Positions 12,860 through 45,980 of a stretch of 64,000 nt of DNA are shown here, in pieces (within the stretch, counting starts at the first letter, position 1; each line of letters begins with the position of its first letter). This DNA is from Lepidonotus clava (taxonomy: Eukaryota > Annelida > Polychaeta > Phyllodocida > Polynoidae): positions 16,641,629-16,705,628 of the forward strand of contig OW387147.1 in the NCBI GenBank assembly GCA_936440205.1, written 5' to 3'. The translations under genes and the position numbers were made by a program. The notes under the pieces were generated by a model. That model worked only from the letters and a program-made list of their open reading frames with translations. It did no database searches and was not told where the DNA came from.

Positions 12860-13065
12860 AGGCTGGATTCCACTAGCCGATTTTACTCCTGGTTTCAAAA
12901 ATCGGCAGTGGAGAATTTTGGTTAATCGTAGGCATGTTTTATATCATTAAAAAAGTTTCTTAATCCCTTTCAAACGAAATTAATATCTTTTGCCATACCA
13001 TTGAGGACAAGTAATAAATTATTAAATTACCGGCGCAGTCATAATCGCCTTGTGGAATACATTCT
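12860..13065. mobile_element. MITE family 1 copy, about 206 bp
   Basis: The left end GGCTGGATTCCACTAGCCGA and right end TCGCCTTGTGGAATACATTC are imperfect inverted repeats. Length and ends match the copies at 29794 and 35039. No coding capacity. Confidence 0.65.
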
Positions 13066-14732
13066 TTACTTACCTATTTTCAGGTTAAACCAAGTCTCAA
13101 ACATTTGTTGATTGGTATTTTTGCACCCTGCTGCTTCAAATTGCAAATATTTGTATAAGGTTATTCTTTTACTATGTTTAATAGTAATATGTTTTCTCAA
13201 TGGAGATAGATGAATTCCTCCAAATGTGTTCATGGTGATAATGTCCTTTGTAGCCTTTCACAAATCAAATTGTCCCACCGATTAATTCTGGTTAAGCTTA
13301 CTTCTCGTGGATCTGGCTTGAAAAAGTGTACTTTGTTTTACATCAAGAGGATTCTTGGTCATGTATTATAGGAGCTGTAATGACGAGATATACGTCACAT
13401 ATCTGTTTGTCGATCTTGATGGTCCATTCCTTGTAAGATATCCTTGCCATATAGACACAAGGTTAGATGTAATAGAATATTTCCAAAATTACTTTAATAT
13501 TCATCTGAAAATTAGGATAATATACTACTTATGTTTCAGGGAAAAAAAAATTAAGAACTATTTTGTATTTGTCAAAAATAGAACGCAACTCGAATAAGTT
13601 ATAGTACCTTTGTTCTCAATAATCAAATTCCGATTCCAAAAACTTTGAAGTAATATTTGAGGTTTTAGCCCATTATTACGTGCAGTATAATAGTAGCTTC
13701 ATGCCTATGACAGGAACATTACTTGCAACAGATTATTTTATCCTATATTGGTGCAAAGTACTACAGTAAACAACAGGACATGGTCTAAGCCACTATCCGT
13801 TTGCTTCAACAATAAATCCTGCATATTGTTATCTCCGAAAGGGATTATTAACTGATACAGCATACGTATTCTGTACATATTAATAATAGTCAAAGATATG
13901 GAGACACAACCAACAGGTATTTCCATATATCAAGAGGTCCTACGTATTTTGGGCATTTGTAACTGTCTATGTAAATAGTGTAACATAGTGTATACGCTTT
14001 GTGTCGTAGGGCAGTATAAATGAACCAAACTAATCATTGTGAAACACATTTTGTGTTCAAACTTAGTCAATAAATAGTGGATGGATATATGCTGCTGAAT
14101 ATTATAATAGGATTTCAAATGAATTTGTTGATATGATCGCGTGAGATTTTCTTCAAACGAGTTTTATACGTAAATGGGATTATCATGTTTCATTACAATC
14201 GACTTTCAATATGGTAAAAATCGAATTCCGTTTAACGATCCTGTCTCAGAAATGATAAACCCTAGGATATATTATTAATGACCTGTTAATTCACCACGTT
14301 GTGATACTCTTTAACCCATTTTCATCTCAAAAGTATTTTGATTAAACAACAAGTCCACGTTTCACTGTATTTTCTGAGAAGAGGTCCATGTATAAAGTCA
14401 TTGATTGTATTATATTTCACTGCCAGTTGTCAGTAAACATATGATATTGATTATTTTGTGTCCTTTTCTTTATTTCATTTGAGTATATGAAGTCGTGGCT
14501 AAGATGTTATGTGCAAATTTAATGCTACCGCTATTAGAAAAATATATTTAATTTAAGTTTATGTATTTCCTGTCTGAAAGCAGGATTCTGAAATTAATTG
14601 AAATAATTATATAAGGGTAATGTCTACTTACTAAAGGAGACATGGATATACACTGAAATTTGGCACATTCGGTCCATTCGTAGTGCAAAACCGATTTCTA
14701 AAAATTGGCCCCATGCTAATTTAAGGATTATT

Positions 14733-14759
14733 TAGAGGCGAAATGACATTTCGCCTCTA
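14733..14759. repeat. Near-perfect palindrome (13-bp arms, 1-base spacer)
   Basis: TAGAGGCGAAATG and CATTTCGCCTCTA are exact inverted repeats around one base. The same GAGGCGAAAT word appears inverted near 15616-15627. The palindrome may therefore be two abutting transposon ends, or one end of an element of about 0.9 kb reaching 15627. Confidence 0.7.
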
Positions 14760-14992
14760 GTTCTGGAATAATGAGAAAAAAAATTTGTTACTTGTGACAT
14801 AATGTCCTCCTGTCCTCCCTTTTTTCTCAGACATATGAACTGTTACAAAGAATTGGATACATCCTGGTGACAGTTCCAGATCTGGGGAAGAATAGTTCAT
14901 TCCATTTTTTCGAAAAAACATCATATAAAAGTCACATTTTGAAGTTTGAAAATGTGAGAAATTCCATTTTTTGACAAGTCATGGTGCTTTCA

Positions 14993-15285
14993 AAAACCGC
15001 CGGTGCAAATTGAAAAATACCGGCACCCAGCCCCCGGCAACAGCTTAAGTGCATGCGTACTAAAGGTAGGAGACAGTCTTTGGGGCTTTGAGGCGCCCGG
15101 CAACAGTGACATATGCATTGAACTTGAACTTTTTCCCGCGGGGCTGGAGGCTGGTGACACCTTCAAAACCACCGGTGCAAACTGCCCGGCAACAGGGCAA
15201 GTACATGTGTACTAAAGGCTGGAGATAGTCTTCGGGACTTTGAAGCGCCCGGCAACAGTGACGTAGACTTTGAAGTGCACATGTA
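14993..15285 (+). repeat. 172-bp tandem repeat, about 1.7 copies
   Basis: The word CGGTGCAA recurs at 15001 and 15173, and the following features (CCCGGCAACAG, GTACTAAAGG, AGTCTT.GG.CTTTGA.GCGCCCGGC) recur in the same order at the same spacing. Copy one is about 14993-15164 and copy two about 15165-15285. No function seen. Confidence 0.75.
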
Positions 15286-16378
15286 CTGAAGCCTCTAAAC
15301 AGTGTTGGGTAGTTCGAAGTTTCAAGGAAGCCTATGAACATGTCCCTTTATTCCATACCAGGGGTCGAAATAGCATGGGCCCAGAGGCCCGAGTGCCTAG
15401 ATAATCTGTTGGGTCCCCAGATTGTAAAGTGAAGGGGCCCAACTGGCCCCTAGAAAATCCAATATTTTGACAGAAAAGAATATCAAGGCTATTTTAAAAG
15501 TAGTTTAGGCCCCCAAACCTTTACATTAAGGTGCCTGAGGGCCCCTGAATGCATGAACTTTTTGACAAACATTAGCCCGTACTTTCATTCAAACTTAATG
15601 ACAAATTCCTAAGACTATTTCGCCTCTCATGGAAGCTCTGCACCAGCAGTGACATCAAGACTTGTAAAGTAGGTTACATAACCCTTGCACAAGCAACACA
15701 ACCCTTACCCCTTCTCATGGGAACCTCCACTGTCACCTGAAGGTGGGCAAGTCCAGTTGGGTGAGCGATAGGTAACTAAAGCCCCATTCACCATAGACAC
15801 GTTTTTCATTGCTATCTCAAATTCGCAGGCCTAGAAAATAATTATATTAAATCGAAAATCATAATAGTAATTGACAAGTCCAGCATGAGCCAGGAATTCA
15901 CCCTACCACAGATAGCTGATTTGTAGTATTTTAAGTACCTGCAGACTAATTTTGGCCAATTTTGTCGACAAAAAACCTGCAAAAACTATAGAAAAGTAAT
16001 GAATAACTGATATATCCACCTATAATGAATGAATTTTCAAGTAACTTGGAAAATATTCAAGGTATATGGATACACAATAAAAAAAATAATGATCTCTAGT
16101 TTTTCATCAATTCAAATAGTGGTATGGTTAATGAAAATCCTATAGTAAAGCCTTGGGATTTGTCGAAATATTACCCAGCATGCAACAAATCTATATGCGA
16201 AATCCATTGGGAAAATGAGCAGTATTGAGCCAATACCATAAGCAATCTTTAAGACTGTTAATTAGATATTTTTTAAATGAAATCGAGTTTTAAATTGAAT
16301 TTTATTCAACCAAAAAAAAAGTCATAATAAGTCTGTGAAAATTAATGCACAGTCCGGAAAGGTGCGCCCACCCAAATT

Positions 16379-16440
16379 GAGAGATAGTCACACCCTATTT
16401 TAGAGATAGTCGCAACCAATTTTAGAGATAGTCACATCCT
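16379..16440 (+). repeat. 22-bp tandem repeat, nearly three units
   Basis: AGAGATAGTCACACCCTATT-type units follow head to tail with few differences. Short minisatellite in intergenic DNA. Confidence 0.75.
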
Positions 16441-17571
16441 TGAAAGGGATCAACACTTGTCCCTTTTTATGCAGTGTTGGCCCAGGGTACTTATATTGGT
16501 CGTAGAGGATCAGGGGGGATTATGGCTACAGACTTTGGTCTATTAGCTGGACTAGTGGACACGAGATGATCTGACCTTGTCAGCCGTATTAGACCAGCGG
16601 AAAGACATCATATGTACCCATCTAGAAGCAAATGAGTTGCACTGCAAGCCAATAGGAATGGTTCTATACAATTATTTAACTTGTCACTTTTAAAAGTTTA
16701 TGAGTCTGAAATTTTAAGTTGACACTAAAATGAATTCAAGCCACCCCAATTATAACTAAGACTCCCAAAGACATATATTAACGTGAAAAAAAATTAGATT
16801 AGAAAGTCTTTTTTTCCTGTTCATAATATTGTATCAAAATAATATCAGTGTGATATATTACAATTGAAAAGTTCTTTTGCAAAATGGGGAGGAGGGAGAG
16901 GGTCCTGCTGTCGCACGTCAATTTTAAAAGATGTCAATTCTGCATACCAAGTAGTCCCCACTGTCAGTTCTCGAATTCAAGACAGACCAATGTTGCATGT
17001 AATCAAAATGGGATTTATTTGAGACCATTTACAAAAATTGTGAAAAATTTTCGGACGAGGCTAAGTAGATGATCACTGTCCCTAGATTTTTGTTATGGTT
17101 GCTGTGGATCCATAAAATTTAAACCTGTTGGTGCATTTGTATGCGTCCTTTGTATCCAATTGAATTCAATCAGATCTCTCAGTTCCAAGTTGGGCTGCAA
17201 GACTGCAGGCCGGGCACAGGTGCATTGAGATAGAGGCCGATGACTCATAGGGTCATTTCTAGAGGGCACCTGGTATGGGGTCGGTGATTCTGGATCAAGG
17301 CAGAGGGTGGAAGGCTTCTACATATTCTCGGTTCTACTACTGAGGTTTCTCGGGCTTATAATTGTTCCGGGATTCATGCCATCATGCTAATGGCTATTTG
17401 GGGTTCTGTAGTGAGGGATGGCCATTGGGTCATCACCAAAAATAAAGGGGTGGTAGCTTGTCGGCTGGCTGCCCACTGCATCGTTCCCCATGCTCGCCCT
17501 TATCATACCTAGGACCTTGTGCCCCTTTGTTCCCATTTTTGTGCCTTATTTTGCCTATTTCTTCTAAGTCC

Positions 17572-17813
17572 CACTGCGTGAAATTAAACCTTTAATGACC
17601 TTTGATTTTGTAAAGGGAGCCATTGAGGTTCATTAAAGGCATAGGAAATGACACCTTTCCAATACCTTTGCAAGATCTTTAATGAATTTGTAAAGGTCAC
17701 CTGAAAAAGTTTTGGAAAGGTCTTGTACAAGACCTTTCCACTACCTTTAGCAGACCTCAATGGCTCCATTTACACAAACTTAAAGGTCCTAAAAGGTCTT
17801 TTTTCGTGCAGTG
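17572..17813. mobile_element. MITE family 2 (CACTG ends), 242 bp
   Basis: Ends CACTGCGTGAAA and TTTCGTGCAGTG are inverted. Inside them GGAGCCATTGAGGT and ACCTCAATGGCTCC form a second exact inverted pair, so the whole element is a long imperfect foldback. TCC flanks both ends and could be a 3-bp target duplication. CACTG ends with a 2-3 bp duplication suggest a CACTA/EnSpm-like source; this is inference. Confidence 0.7.
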
Positions 17814-20800
17814 TCCAGCATCCCATTTAACCTTAACTTGGTCCTAATTCGGCAGGTCGTGCCTTTTGCACCATAGGCTTTAATTGTCTAAGTCAAGAGA
17901 TGGTTAATGCCCGGAAAAAAGAGGTGTGAACACATTGAATACCAAAAAGGGACTGTTTATTTTGTGATACACCACGCTGTATATGGCTTCAAGCAGCTTC
18001 CTATTAGTCAGTTACAATCATGTGATCTCATTGATCCTTACGGGGTCATTTCTGGTTACATGCTTCTTTAATTATTTGTGCATTTGTTACTCAATTTCAT
18101 ACTGACATGTCATTTCTCATATTGTTACACATTATTTTGTTTCTATACAGGCTAATTAACTATAACTTTTATCAATTCATTCGCAGTGATTTATTCTGCA
18201 TCTTTTACTAATAATTACAGCCTTCTCAGATTTGTGCCTTTAATCAGGGAGTGGTCTACAATTCATCACACCAGCAATTTCTAGTAATTGGTATCACTAT
18301 TTTCTTATCTGGCAATCTGCCTCAGGGATTATTTCAGCGCATGATTTAATCTCTCGAGATGTTTGGCAAAAACTATTGTAGGAAATGCGCAATGCGCCAC
18401 GAGGTTCCTGTTGGCAAAAAAGCCCTGGTCCAGGGAGCCAGAGGGGTGAGATAGGAAAGACAACACCTGGTGATAGAGATTCTTCGGAGCAGCTGGGCGA
18501 TTTCTTAACCGGAATTGTCCCACATATTCATTTAATATATATCATGACGTTGATAATAAGTCACACATATTCATATATTCACCCTACACTTACATGATAA
18601 TGTTTCCAATACCGATGTACCAGTGTGTAATTCTAACACAGTGCACTCACTTTCTGATATGGTTGAGTCGGGCTCGTATCACTGTTACCTGGGCAGTGAT
18701 AAGATGGTCGCATTAGGGACGCGACTCCTGCATGACCAAACACACTCAGTGAACCCTTATCCGACGTGCGTTAGTCTTATCATTTAACCCTTAGACTCAG
18801 GAATATTTCCAAAATATTTTTCATAGCACACTGTATCGACTTTTCAATATACAGATTAAACCAGAAATAAAATGAGTTATCTTTCGTTCCAATAGTTTCT
18901 GTTTGAATTTTGGATTATGAACAATACACCAATTGTTTGGAATTTCGATCTGCCCTTGTTCTTGTTCCTTATCTAAAAGAGTTAAGATCCGGTTTAGTGA
19001 CCAGCATTCCCCTCCTACTGACCAGTGTCCAGCCACCACTACCCATCCCATACTGACCATCAGATGACTCAGCAATCGGGAAATATGACTGCGGCACGTC
19101 TCATCTAGGCCCTGCCGGCAACAACTTGTAAATAGCATAAAAAGGCACCCAAAGACGAAGGGTGAAATTATTACAAAACCTGTAAGGAAAGGAGTATATT
19201 GGAAACATCCGCAGGACGATCAACTAAATTACCAGAGGTGGGTTTAATGATTTTGTCGATAGTTCCTAAACTCAATATTTCTATTTTCTGCTGACAGTAT
19301 GTGTTTGCTAATACAATCTGAAATACGTTAAATATGTAATTATACAAGCCACCTGTTTTCATAAACTGTGTTTTCTGAATAATTATGCAAAAATACTGTT
19401 ATTTAACACAGCCCACGTTTTCAAACTTCCGCTGCATTTCCGCTAGGGAGGCAGGGAAATCTCCATATTAGCTGTGGTTCTTATGAAACGAACCTATATA
19501 TATGGAACAGACCACAGCAATCGGCTGTGGCAAACTTGCCCAAATATATATGTTCCGCATGTTGTTAAACCCATTTTAGAATGTATTGCTAAAGTTTGAT
19601 TGATTTTAGGCAAAATGTGGATGTAATTATTGACAGGACATAACAGAGTTTAGACTGCGTTAACTATTATTAACCTGATTATTAAATCTTTATAATTGCA
19701 ATAATAGGAAATGAAACATTTAATAGTCGGTTGTACAATGATGTACACAAATTTAGAGAAATAGTGTAGTAAGTGTTTCTGACAAGACAACTGACAAGAC
19801 AATAAGGTATTCGCTCTTATTCTAAATTAGTTTCAAATTAATCATGCCATTTTCTTCATGCGTATGTTTTTCATCATCATTGTGTTTTGGAAGTTGTAAA
19901 TTGAGGATCTAAGCCCGGGGATCTAAGTCAACTGCCATTCAGGTCGTTAAGGGAGCGTTTGGGAAAAAATCAAGTGTCGTTGAAGTTGAATTATTCTCTT
20001 TAGATTCCACATCAATTGGAGGCTTATCAAGTCTCTTATAGGGCATGTGAATGCCTTTAGTATCCCTGATAGACAAACTAGGGCAATTTACTTTACACTT
20101 AGTACTTCCGTATGTAAAGATTGAGGAAATCAAGTGTAACAGGTACGTTTTATTCAACAGTTTGACTAGTGTGAGGTTTCCTAGTGTTATGACCACCGCA
20201 ATATTGCGAATGTGGAATCCAGAAACCCAGAAGCAAGGGAACCAAGAATACTCAGAATCATATCATTATTTCACAACATCAATTTCATTTGCTATCATTT
20301 GGTAAAATTCAAATGAAGTGTGGAGAGGGAGACGCTTCAGGAGACTATAGGAACTGACTAGAACTGACTGAAAGTTTTACGAATGATTGGAGTCGGTAAT
20401 ATCAAATGGCGGCATCTCCCAATATGTAGCATTGTAGAATGGTCTGGAAGACCAAATGTCTACTTAAAAACTAATTTTCTTTGGATAATTTCCCGGTTAG
20501 GTCACCTTTTTTCATAATCATAGGTATTCATTGTGCTCTGGATTAGACTGAATATTTGAGCTTTGTCTCTTAGAAAAAAAAGACATTTATTATGTCACAT
20601 CTCTGAAAAGAGATATGATTCGTTGGATCAAACCAACAGGGTCACCTCCGCCGGTCCCTAAAGTTCGATTTAACGTGTATGTCGTTACAGATCCAGCTAC
20701 AATTTATAAATCAAGGGAAATGACGTGATACAACTATAGTAAACATACCATAAACTTGCCTCTTGATAATAGTCCACTACCATCAACGAATGTTCTATGA

Positions 20801-22744
20801 AAGCTGTCTACGAATGTGTTTTAGCCCTCGAGTATTGACTATTTGTCAAACGTGTAGTAGCAAAAACTAAAAGCAAGAGTTGTATCGTGATTAAGCAGTG
20901 GGGGCCTATAGTTAGAAACCCTTGTGATTCTGGGGGGAAAGTAGATTTCCCTTACAACAGCAACAAAATCTGGGAACCGGTGTCTAACATAATAGAAGAC
21001 AGAAGAGAGTAAACAAGACCAAGCTTCCCCTGTGCAAATCATTGTTGAGTTCAAAGTAAGCCAAGCATTAGGCCTATAAAGTATGATTTCAATCAAATAG
21101 GTAAAGATAATCTAGTTTCGAATCATAACCATTTGATTTTACTATAAGCAGATGCGCACGTTTCAGCACTTGGTTAGCCTCAAGTAACCTTTTACCTTTA
21201 CCAGCTTATTCAAATATTAAGTCATAAAGGTCCATGAGTCATTCCCTTTGTGCCCTATTTAAGGGCCATAAAGGTATTACAATAACATCAAGGTGTGTTT
21301 TGGAGTAGGCGGTCAGAGTGGTCGAGCTACTGAGCTCTCATATCCTCCGACCAACAGCGTTAGGGCGGAATCTGTTTATGACTCTATCATTGTCCTCGAT
21401 GATAATGAGATTGGTATTGGTCTTATCTGCCCCTGCCTCCATGGCGTTTATGTAAACCACGAGGCATATCCCTATCGCTACTTATGACATCATATGGCCA
21501 ACATACTTGATAGTGGGTTAAAGTAACGCGGACTTTGCCTATCCTATATCAACGCTTTTGCAATAAATTTAAAGATTTCTGAAATCCACATATGAAATAA
21601 GTTTATTATGAACGTTGTCTAAGTTCCCAATCATTCATGTTTGTCAAGTATATATAAAAACATGTTTAGGTATTTCGGTAAACTGCTAGTCAGCATTCAC
21701 AACACAACGATAGACACAATCAAAAATAATTTCATTGTCAGTCGTCAAGAGATCTTTTGAAATGAGTGTATGAACCACTAAAGCAAAGTTCATTACGATC
21801 GCCCAGTGGGCATGGGGCTGAAGAATGCAAGAAGAATAGCTGAATAGTGTCGATAAGTATGAAACGGATACGGTTAATGAATGCTATCACAGTAAAAAAA
21901 AAATCGTATAACAATTATTAGCGAATTAAAGGTAAACAAGGAAACAATAAAAGCTTTTTATATTCCTGTTTTTGAATGTTTCCTTTTGATAGAAGTTTTT
22001 GATGGCGATAGTATCATACACGTTCAATATTATTAATGAGGGTCTCAATTCAGAGGAAGATGTGCATTATCACCGGAACTATTATGTGAAGCGACTCTAA
22101 GATATCAAAATGTTATGAATACCTAAATAGTATAACTTTAGAATGACACGTTGAGTTGATAAGTACCGCAGTAGATAGTGAAATAACATCAATACCAACC
22201 CATAAACTTTGGGTTAAAAAAGAGTACCGGGCATGACCAAACAAAATGCTGGGAGTCGTACGACCAGTATATGACAAGAGCCCATTGACATTCAACACAA
22301 TAAGCAATTAAATTTATTATATCTAAGTCTGAATACCGGATGACGTTTTCCTATTACAGGATGTGAACTCTGAAATTCTTGTATGATAGCAGCTGCAATA
22401 CTACAAGTTTGTAATATACTTTGTTGATTAATCATCATATGGGGGCCACCTTACGTAACCCTAAGATACCACTGATGTATCTAAGGTCGAAAAAAGCAAT
22501 ACCCATCCCAGGTCAGCACATAATCGTGTATTGTTGTCCCCGGGTTCCTCGTGTGTCTTTAATAACATACCTCATTATGTAACGGTCTATCGAGAGGTCC
22601 ACGTTATTAGGTTTGCCTCATATTGACCTGGCTAATGAAATTTAACATGTATTACTAGATTATTGTTAATGCAATATTCACTGGTATCTATATCGGTATG
22701 TCCAACTTTATTAGTTGTAGAGTACAATCTAATCATTGAGGGTT

Positions 22745-22815
22745 AGGGCTCCCAAACATGACATTGGTGTACTTACTGAAGTGTGGCTTGATGAATACAT
22801 TCTAAACTGTGATTT
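22745..22815 (+). mobile_element. Relic of a LINE endonuclease domain
   Basis: One frame reads KHDIGVLTEVWLDEYI, close to the conserved D-I-x-x-L-T-E-T-W-L-D strand of the APE-type endonuclease in CR1/L2-like LINEs. Similarity stops within a few tens of residues, so this is a short decayed fragment. Confidence 0.4.
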
Positions 22816-24784
22816 ACGATGTGCAAATGCAAACTCTATTTATACTGTTTTTTTCTTACCGTCATATTTCTGCAATCTACAGGCAATAAACTTTCTTTCC
22901 TACTCTATTCCACTCCTCACTTTACCAAAATATATGATTAAAATATATGCAAATCTTTGCTAGACTATTGTATGCGAATCTTGAAACTTCTATATCCACC
23001 ATGTGACCTCAGCTGTTGTTGACAAGAAAATACAATATGTAACTATCCCCCTAGGGACTTGCCCTGGAGGAGATATGGAACAATCATCTTCAGACATCTT
23101 AATTCTAAAATATAGCACAGGGGCCTCTACCAATATTCTATTGCTTCCTGCATGTCTGAGACAAGAAAAGGATGGCATTTCCTAAAGATCTGTCATGAAT
23201 CATAAACTATGAAAAATGTGGGGATCGACTGACATCATTGATGTCAGTCTTGATGACAGTGACTGTCACTAAGTGATCCCACATTAATCCCTTACTATAG
23301 ACTGATACAGACCTCTGGGCCCAAATGGGGGTGAGCCCCTATCTGACTATTGCCTTTAGGACACACGCATCCCCCCATATTACACCACACCTGATAGCCT
23401 CACACCTCAATAAACCTTTGAAGTCGCCGCCCGCCCACCCCTAATCCTTACATACTTTTCTATATTGCTTGCAATCATAACCACCCAAAATGAAGACCCT
23501 TATCTTGGAGCCTTCGTTGGGTTTGGGTGATGAGGAGAAAGTGGGAGATAAGGGAGGCTTGGAGTGGTTCATAACGCTGGGGGACGGAGGCTTCTCTGTC
23601 AGTCGCCGTTCGCACAGGACCGAGGAGGTTGGCCCTCCTGAGGATTTCGTTTAGAGAAAAGGTGTGTTTTACCAACTCATTTCTACCTGGGACTATTACT
23701 GGCTGCCTTCCGCACATGAGATCACGGGTTGATTTTTGCGTTTTTATGTGGTTCGGCAGAAAGGTTAAGTTTATGAGGATACCTTGAGGTAGGTGGAATT
23801 TGGCAAAGGAGATATTTATAAACCCTGAGGTCTGTAAAATGTTCATAGTTGGAATCCAGATACACATTGAGGAAGGTGGTACATTGAAAGGTATTCATTC
23901 AACTCTAACACATAGATTTTTAAAGTGCACATGTACTGTAGCTCAAGGAGTAATATTCGGACAAGCTTCACTTCTGAAACAATATCAGTGCTACATTGCA
24001 TTAAGCCAAGTGTTTCAGAATGAGGTACTTCTAATGAATTGTACACGAAGAGGAGTACGCAACTAGTCGTACTATTCAGCTTTAAACGCTGTAATGTATG
24101 CTTCGGTAAAAATTCTAACCAGGGTGACTAAAACTGAACATTTTAAAGCTGGATTCTATAATAGGAATTTCTGGTTTGGGCTAAATGATAAGGATAGAAA
24201 CGTCTCTGCCAATCTTAAAATAATTGTAAATTGAACTACAGTGTTGTAAGGTGCAATAGGCCTACGTCATGTGTCATCCATGTAGTACAATAGGTTGTTA
24301 ATTACAGTGTATACTCCTATGATTCCTGCCGTTTACAAATATGTTTTGTAGGGGCCTATAGACTAACCCGAGGAAGGGCAGCACGCCTGTTTTGCGCTGT
24401 CAGCATAATGCCGATACTAAATGTCATCCGTATAGGGTATTACATTCGATTATCTTATTTGTAACACAACTGAAACACGACCCCGAAGGTCCTGATTCAT
24501 GGCTTTGCTGTGTTACTGGTTCATTCTTCATTGACACAAATGTATTGAAAGGAACTGAACAGTAGGGTCTTGGGTACCGTTATAGTGTCGCGGAATTCAC
24601 ATGTTAGCTGGTTAGGACACTTTGTTAACGGAGGCAAGCCTGATTTTCAAACTACAAACAACGTTATTCTTAATAGAGGATGGAATGTTCAATTTCAAAG
24701 AGGGAATTCAGTAGCATTGCGCGAGATTGCAGTTACTACAGGAATGTGTCTAAAACAAGTTGATACAATGTGAATTAAGATTGG

Positions 24785-24862
24785 CGTCTTAGGTTTTAGC
24801 TTCCCAGTGACTTGCTCCAGTGGCCGGCAAAATGAAAGGTCAATAAAGGGACACCTAAGACG
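24785..24862. repeat. Short inverted repeat upstream of the ABCB 5' UTR exon
   Basis: CGTCTTAGGT (24785-24794) and ACCTAAGACG (24853-24862) are exact inverted repeats 58 bases apart, about 150 bases before the exon acceptor. It may be a tiny MITE or a transcript hairpin; no stronger evidence. Confidence 0.45.
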
Positions 24863-25011
24863 AGGTAGATCTACCGCATGGCGTACTAGATGATTACCTC
24901 ACTGCATTCCTGATGATTATCAACTTTATCATCTGAAAGGAAAAGTTAGGAATTGTGATGTCCGATCACACAAAAACGTCACACAAAACGGTTTCCCCTT
25001 TCTTCTTGCAG

Positions 25012-25030
25012 GTAGCCGCCCAAAACCAAG
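25012..25030 (+). other. 5' UTR part of the ABCB exon with the start codon
   Basis: A pyrimidine-rich acceptor ends at 25011 and the ATG follows 19 bases later at 25031. At least one non-coding exon must lie further upstream; it was not identified. The start is chosen because it is the first ATG after the acceptor and leads straight into the conserved frame. Confidence 0.65.
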
Positions 25031-44620
<19,590 letters not shown>

Positions 44621-44954
44621 GGGCCAGGGGAAGTGTTATAGATCGTTATTTACTCTGTATAAAGTTTAATTGTACGGTACGACCACTGGCAGGTGTGGTA
44701 TGGGATACTATTGATGAGGGGTGGGATTTGGAGCTATATATGAATTAACATACTGGTGAAAAACTGTATTGAATTAAATAACTATAAAGTCTACTGTCCA
44801 GTATGTGATTGTATTGCCAACTGCTTCCAATTTAGGATATTTTTGCCACTTTTTCTACTCAAAATACTACTTCTAGTTGACTTTGATTATGAAATAATGC
44901 AATTCACAATGCTCGTGGTGTATGTGTATTTTGTATCTAAAACAATGATCCTTG

Positions 44955-44960
44955 AATAAA
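44955..44960 (+). terminator. Poly(A) signal for the ABCB gene
   Basis: AATAAA about 335 bases after the stop, preceded by T-rich sequence. It is the first canonical signal and leaves about 600 bases before the signal of the convergent gene. Confidence 0.6.
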
Positions 44961-45567
44961 GTGGAAAGCAGGCAGAATTATTCGGATGTAGACATCAAAC
45001 TAGCGGCATCAGGACCAATATCTTAGTGTGCCATATCATACATGTCGTGGGCGAATCTACTCTTGTTATAGACTACTAAAACACAATTTGTTGTATTTTA
45101 TAGATAATGAATATTTTATTTTGCTAAGAGAAAATGGTACGTAGTCGAACATAGGTGACAGAAGTTCTATTTTGACAAAAGAGACGCTTAGTGTCTCACA
45201 GAATGTCAATTATTTAATTTCATGATTTCTGTCTTGGAGAATATACTCTGTGACTTACAGGGTTTCATGAAAAAGAATATCTGTATATACATAGTAGCAT
45301 GAACTATTGAAATGGACCGGTGTATAAAGAATTGTAATATTTTCTTTAGTCTTACAGTCTTCTAGCATGTTTAACATTAATTGTTAAAACAAGGGTTCAG
45401 CAACATTCAATATTCAGGTCTGATATTGGCTTGTAAGCAAACAATTATTCAATACTTTATATTTAGTTTTATATGTTACTTAAAATCAACTTCCATCAAT
45501 GAAAAGGATACCGTGATGTACTATGTTTCCTAACTGAATATGAAAAGATATTTTACTGTATAACTTT

Positions 45568-45573
45568 TTTATT
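45568..45573 (-). terminator. Candidate poly(A) signal of the secreted-protein gene
   Basis: TTTATT on the plus strand (AATAAA on the minus strand) lies about 410 bases past the stop at 45981. A plus-strand AATAAA at 45582 overlaps the same spot, as is common between convergent genes. Confidence 0.45.
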
Positions 45574-45702
45574 GTTCTGTGAATAAAACATACAGCGATA
45601 TAAAAACACCACCTCGTTTTCCTTAGAGTCAAACAGATACTATTCTTTTTTAATCATAAATTTATATTACATTCAAAGAACCAGCTTTACTAAGATTCCT
45701 AT

Positions 45703-45726
45703 TATATATATATATATATATATATA
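45703..45726. repeat. (TA)n microsatellite
   Basis: About twelve uninterrupted TA units in the 3' UTR of the minus-strand gene. Confidence 0.9.
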
Positions 45727-45980
45727 AAAAGTGTATTGCAAAAGGAACCTTGGAATTACTTACTTCAAAAACATTATGCAGTTGTAAAAGAACTACATGA
45801 GTTATCAACCAATAAGACCAATATGTTATCAAATTATTTTGAATCATATTCCTGTTTCAATATCAAATATATTTACACACAAAAATAAACTCATAGCTAT
45901 GTAGTCTATATAGCTATATAGATATATCATTTGGAAAGAATAGTATACAAAATATATAAAAGAAAACAATACAGGTTCTA

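Larger units (their letters stand above)
11606..25011. other. Intergenic region between nostrin and the ABCB gene
   Basis: No multi-exon gene was recognised. It holds the nostrin 3' UTR, tandem arrays, MITEs, a palindrome and a LINE endonuclease relic, listed separately. The longest open frames here lack splice context and family motifs. The transporter's first non-coding exon and promoter must lie in its right part, because the exon carrying the ATG opens with a splice acceptor (25009-25011). Confidence 0.6.
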
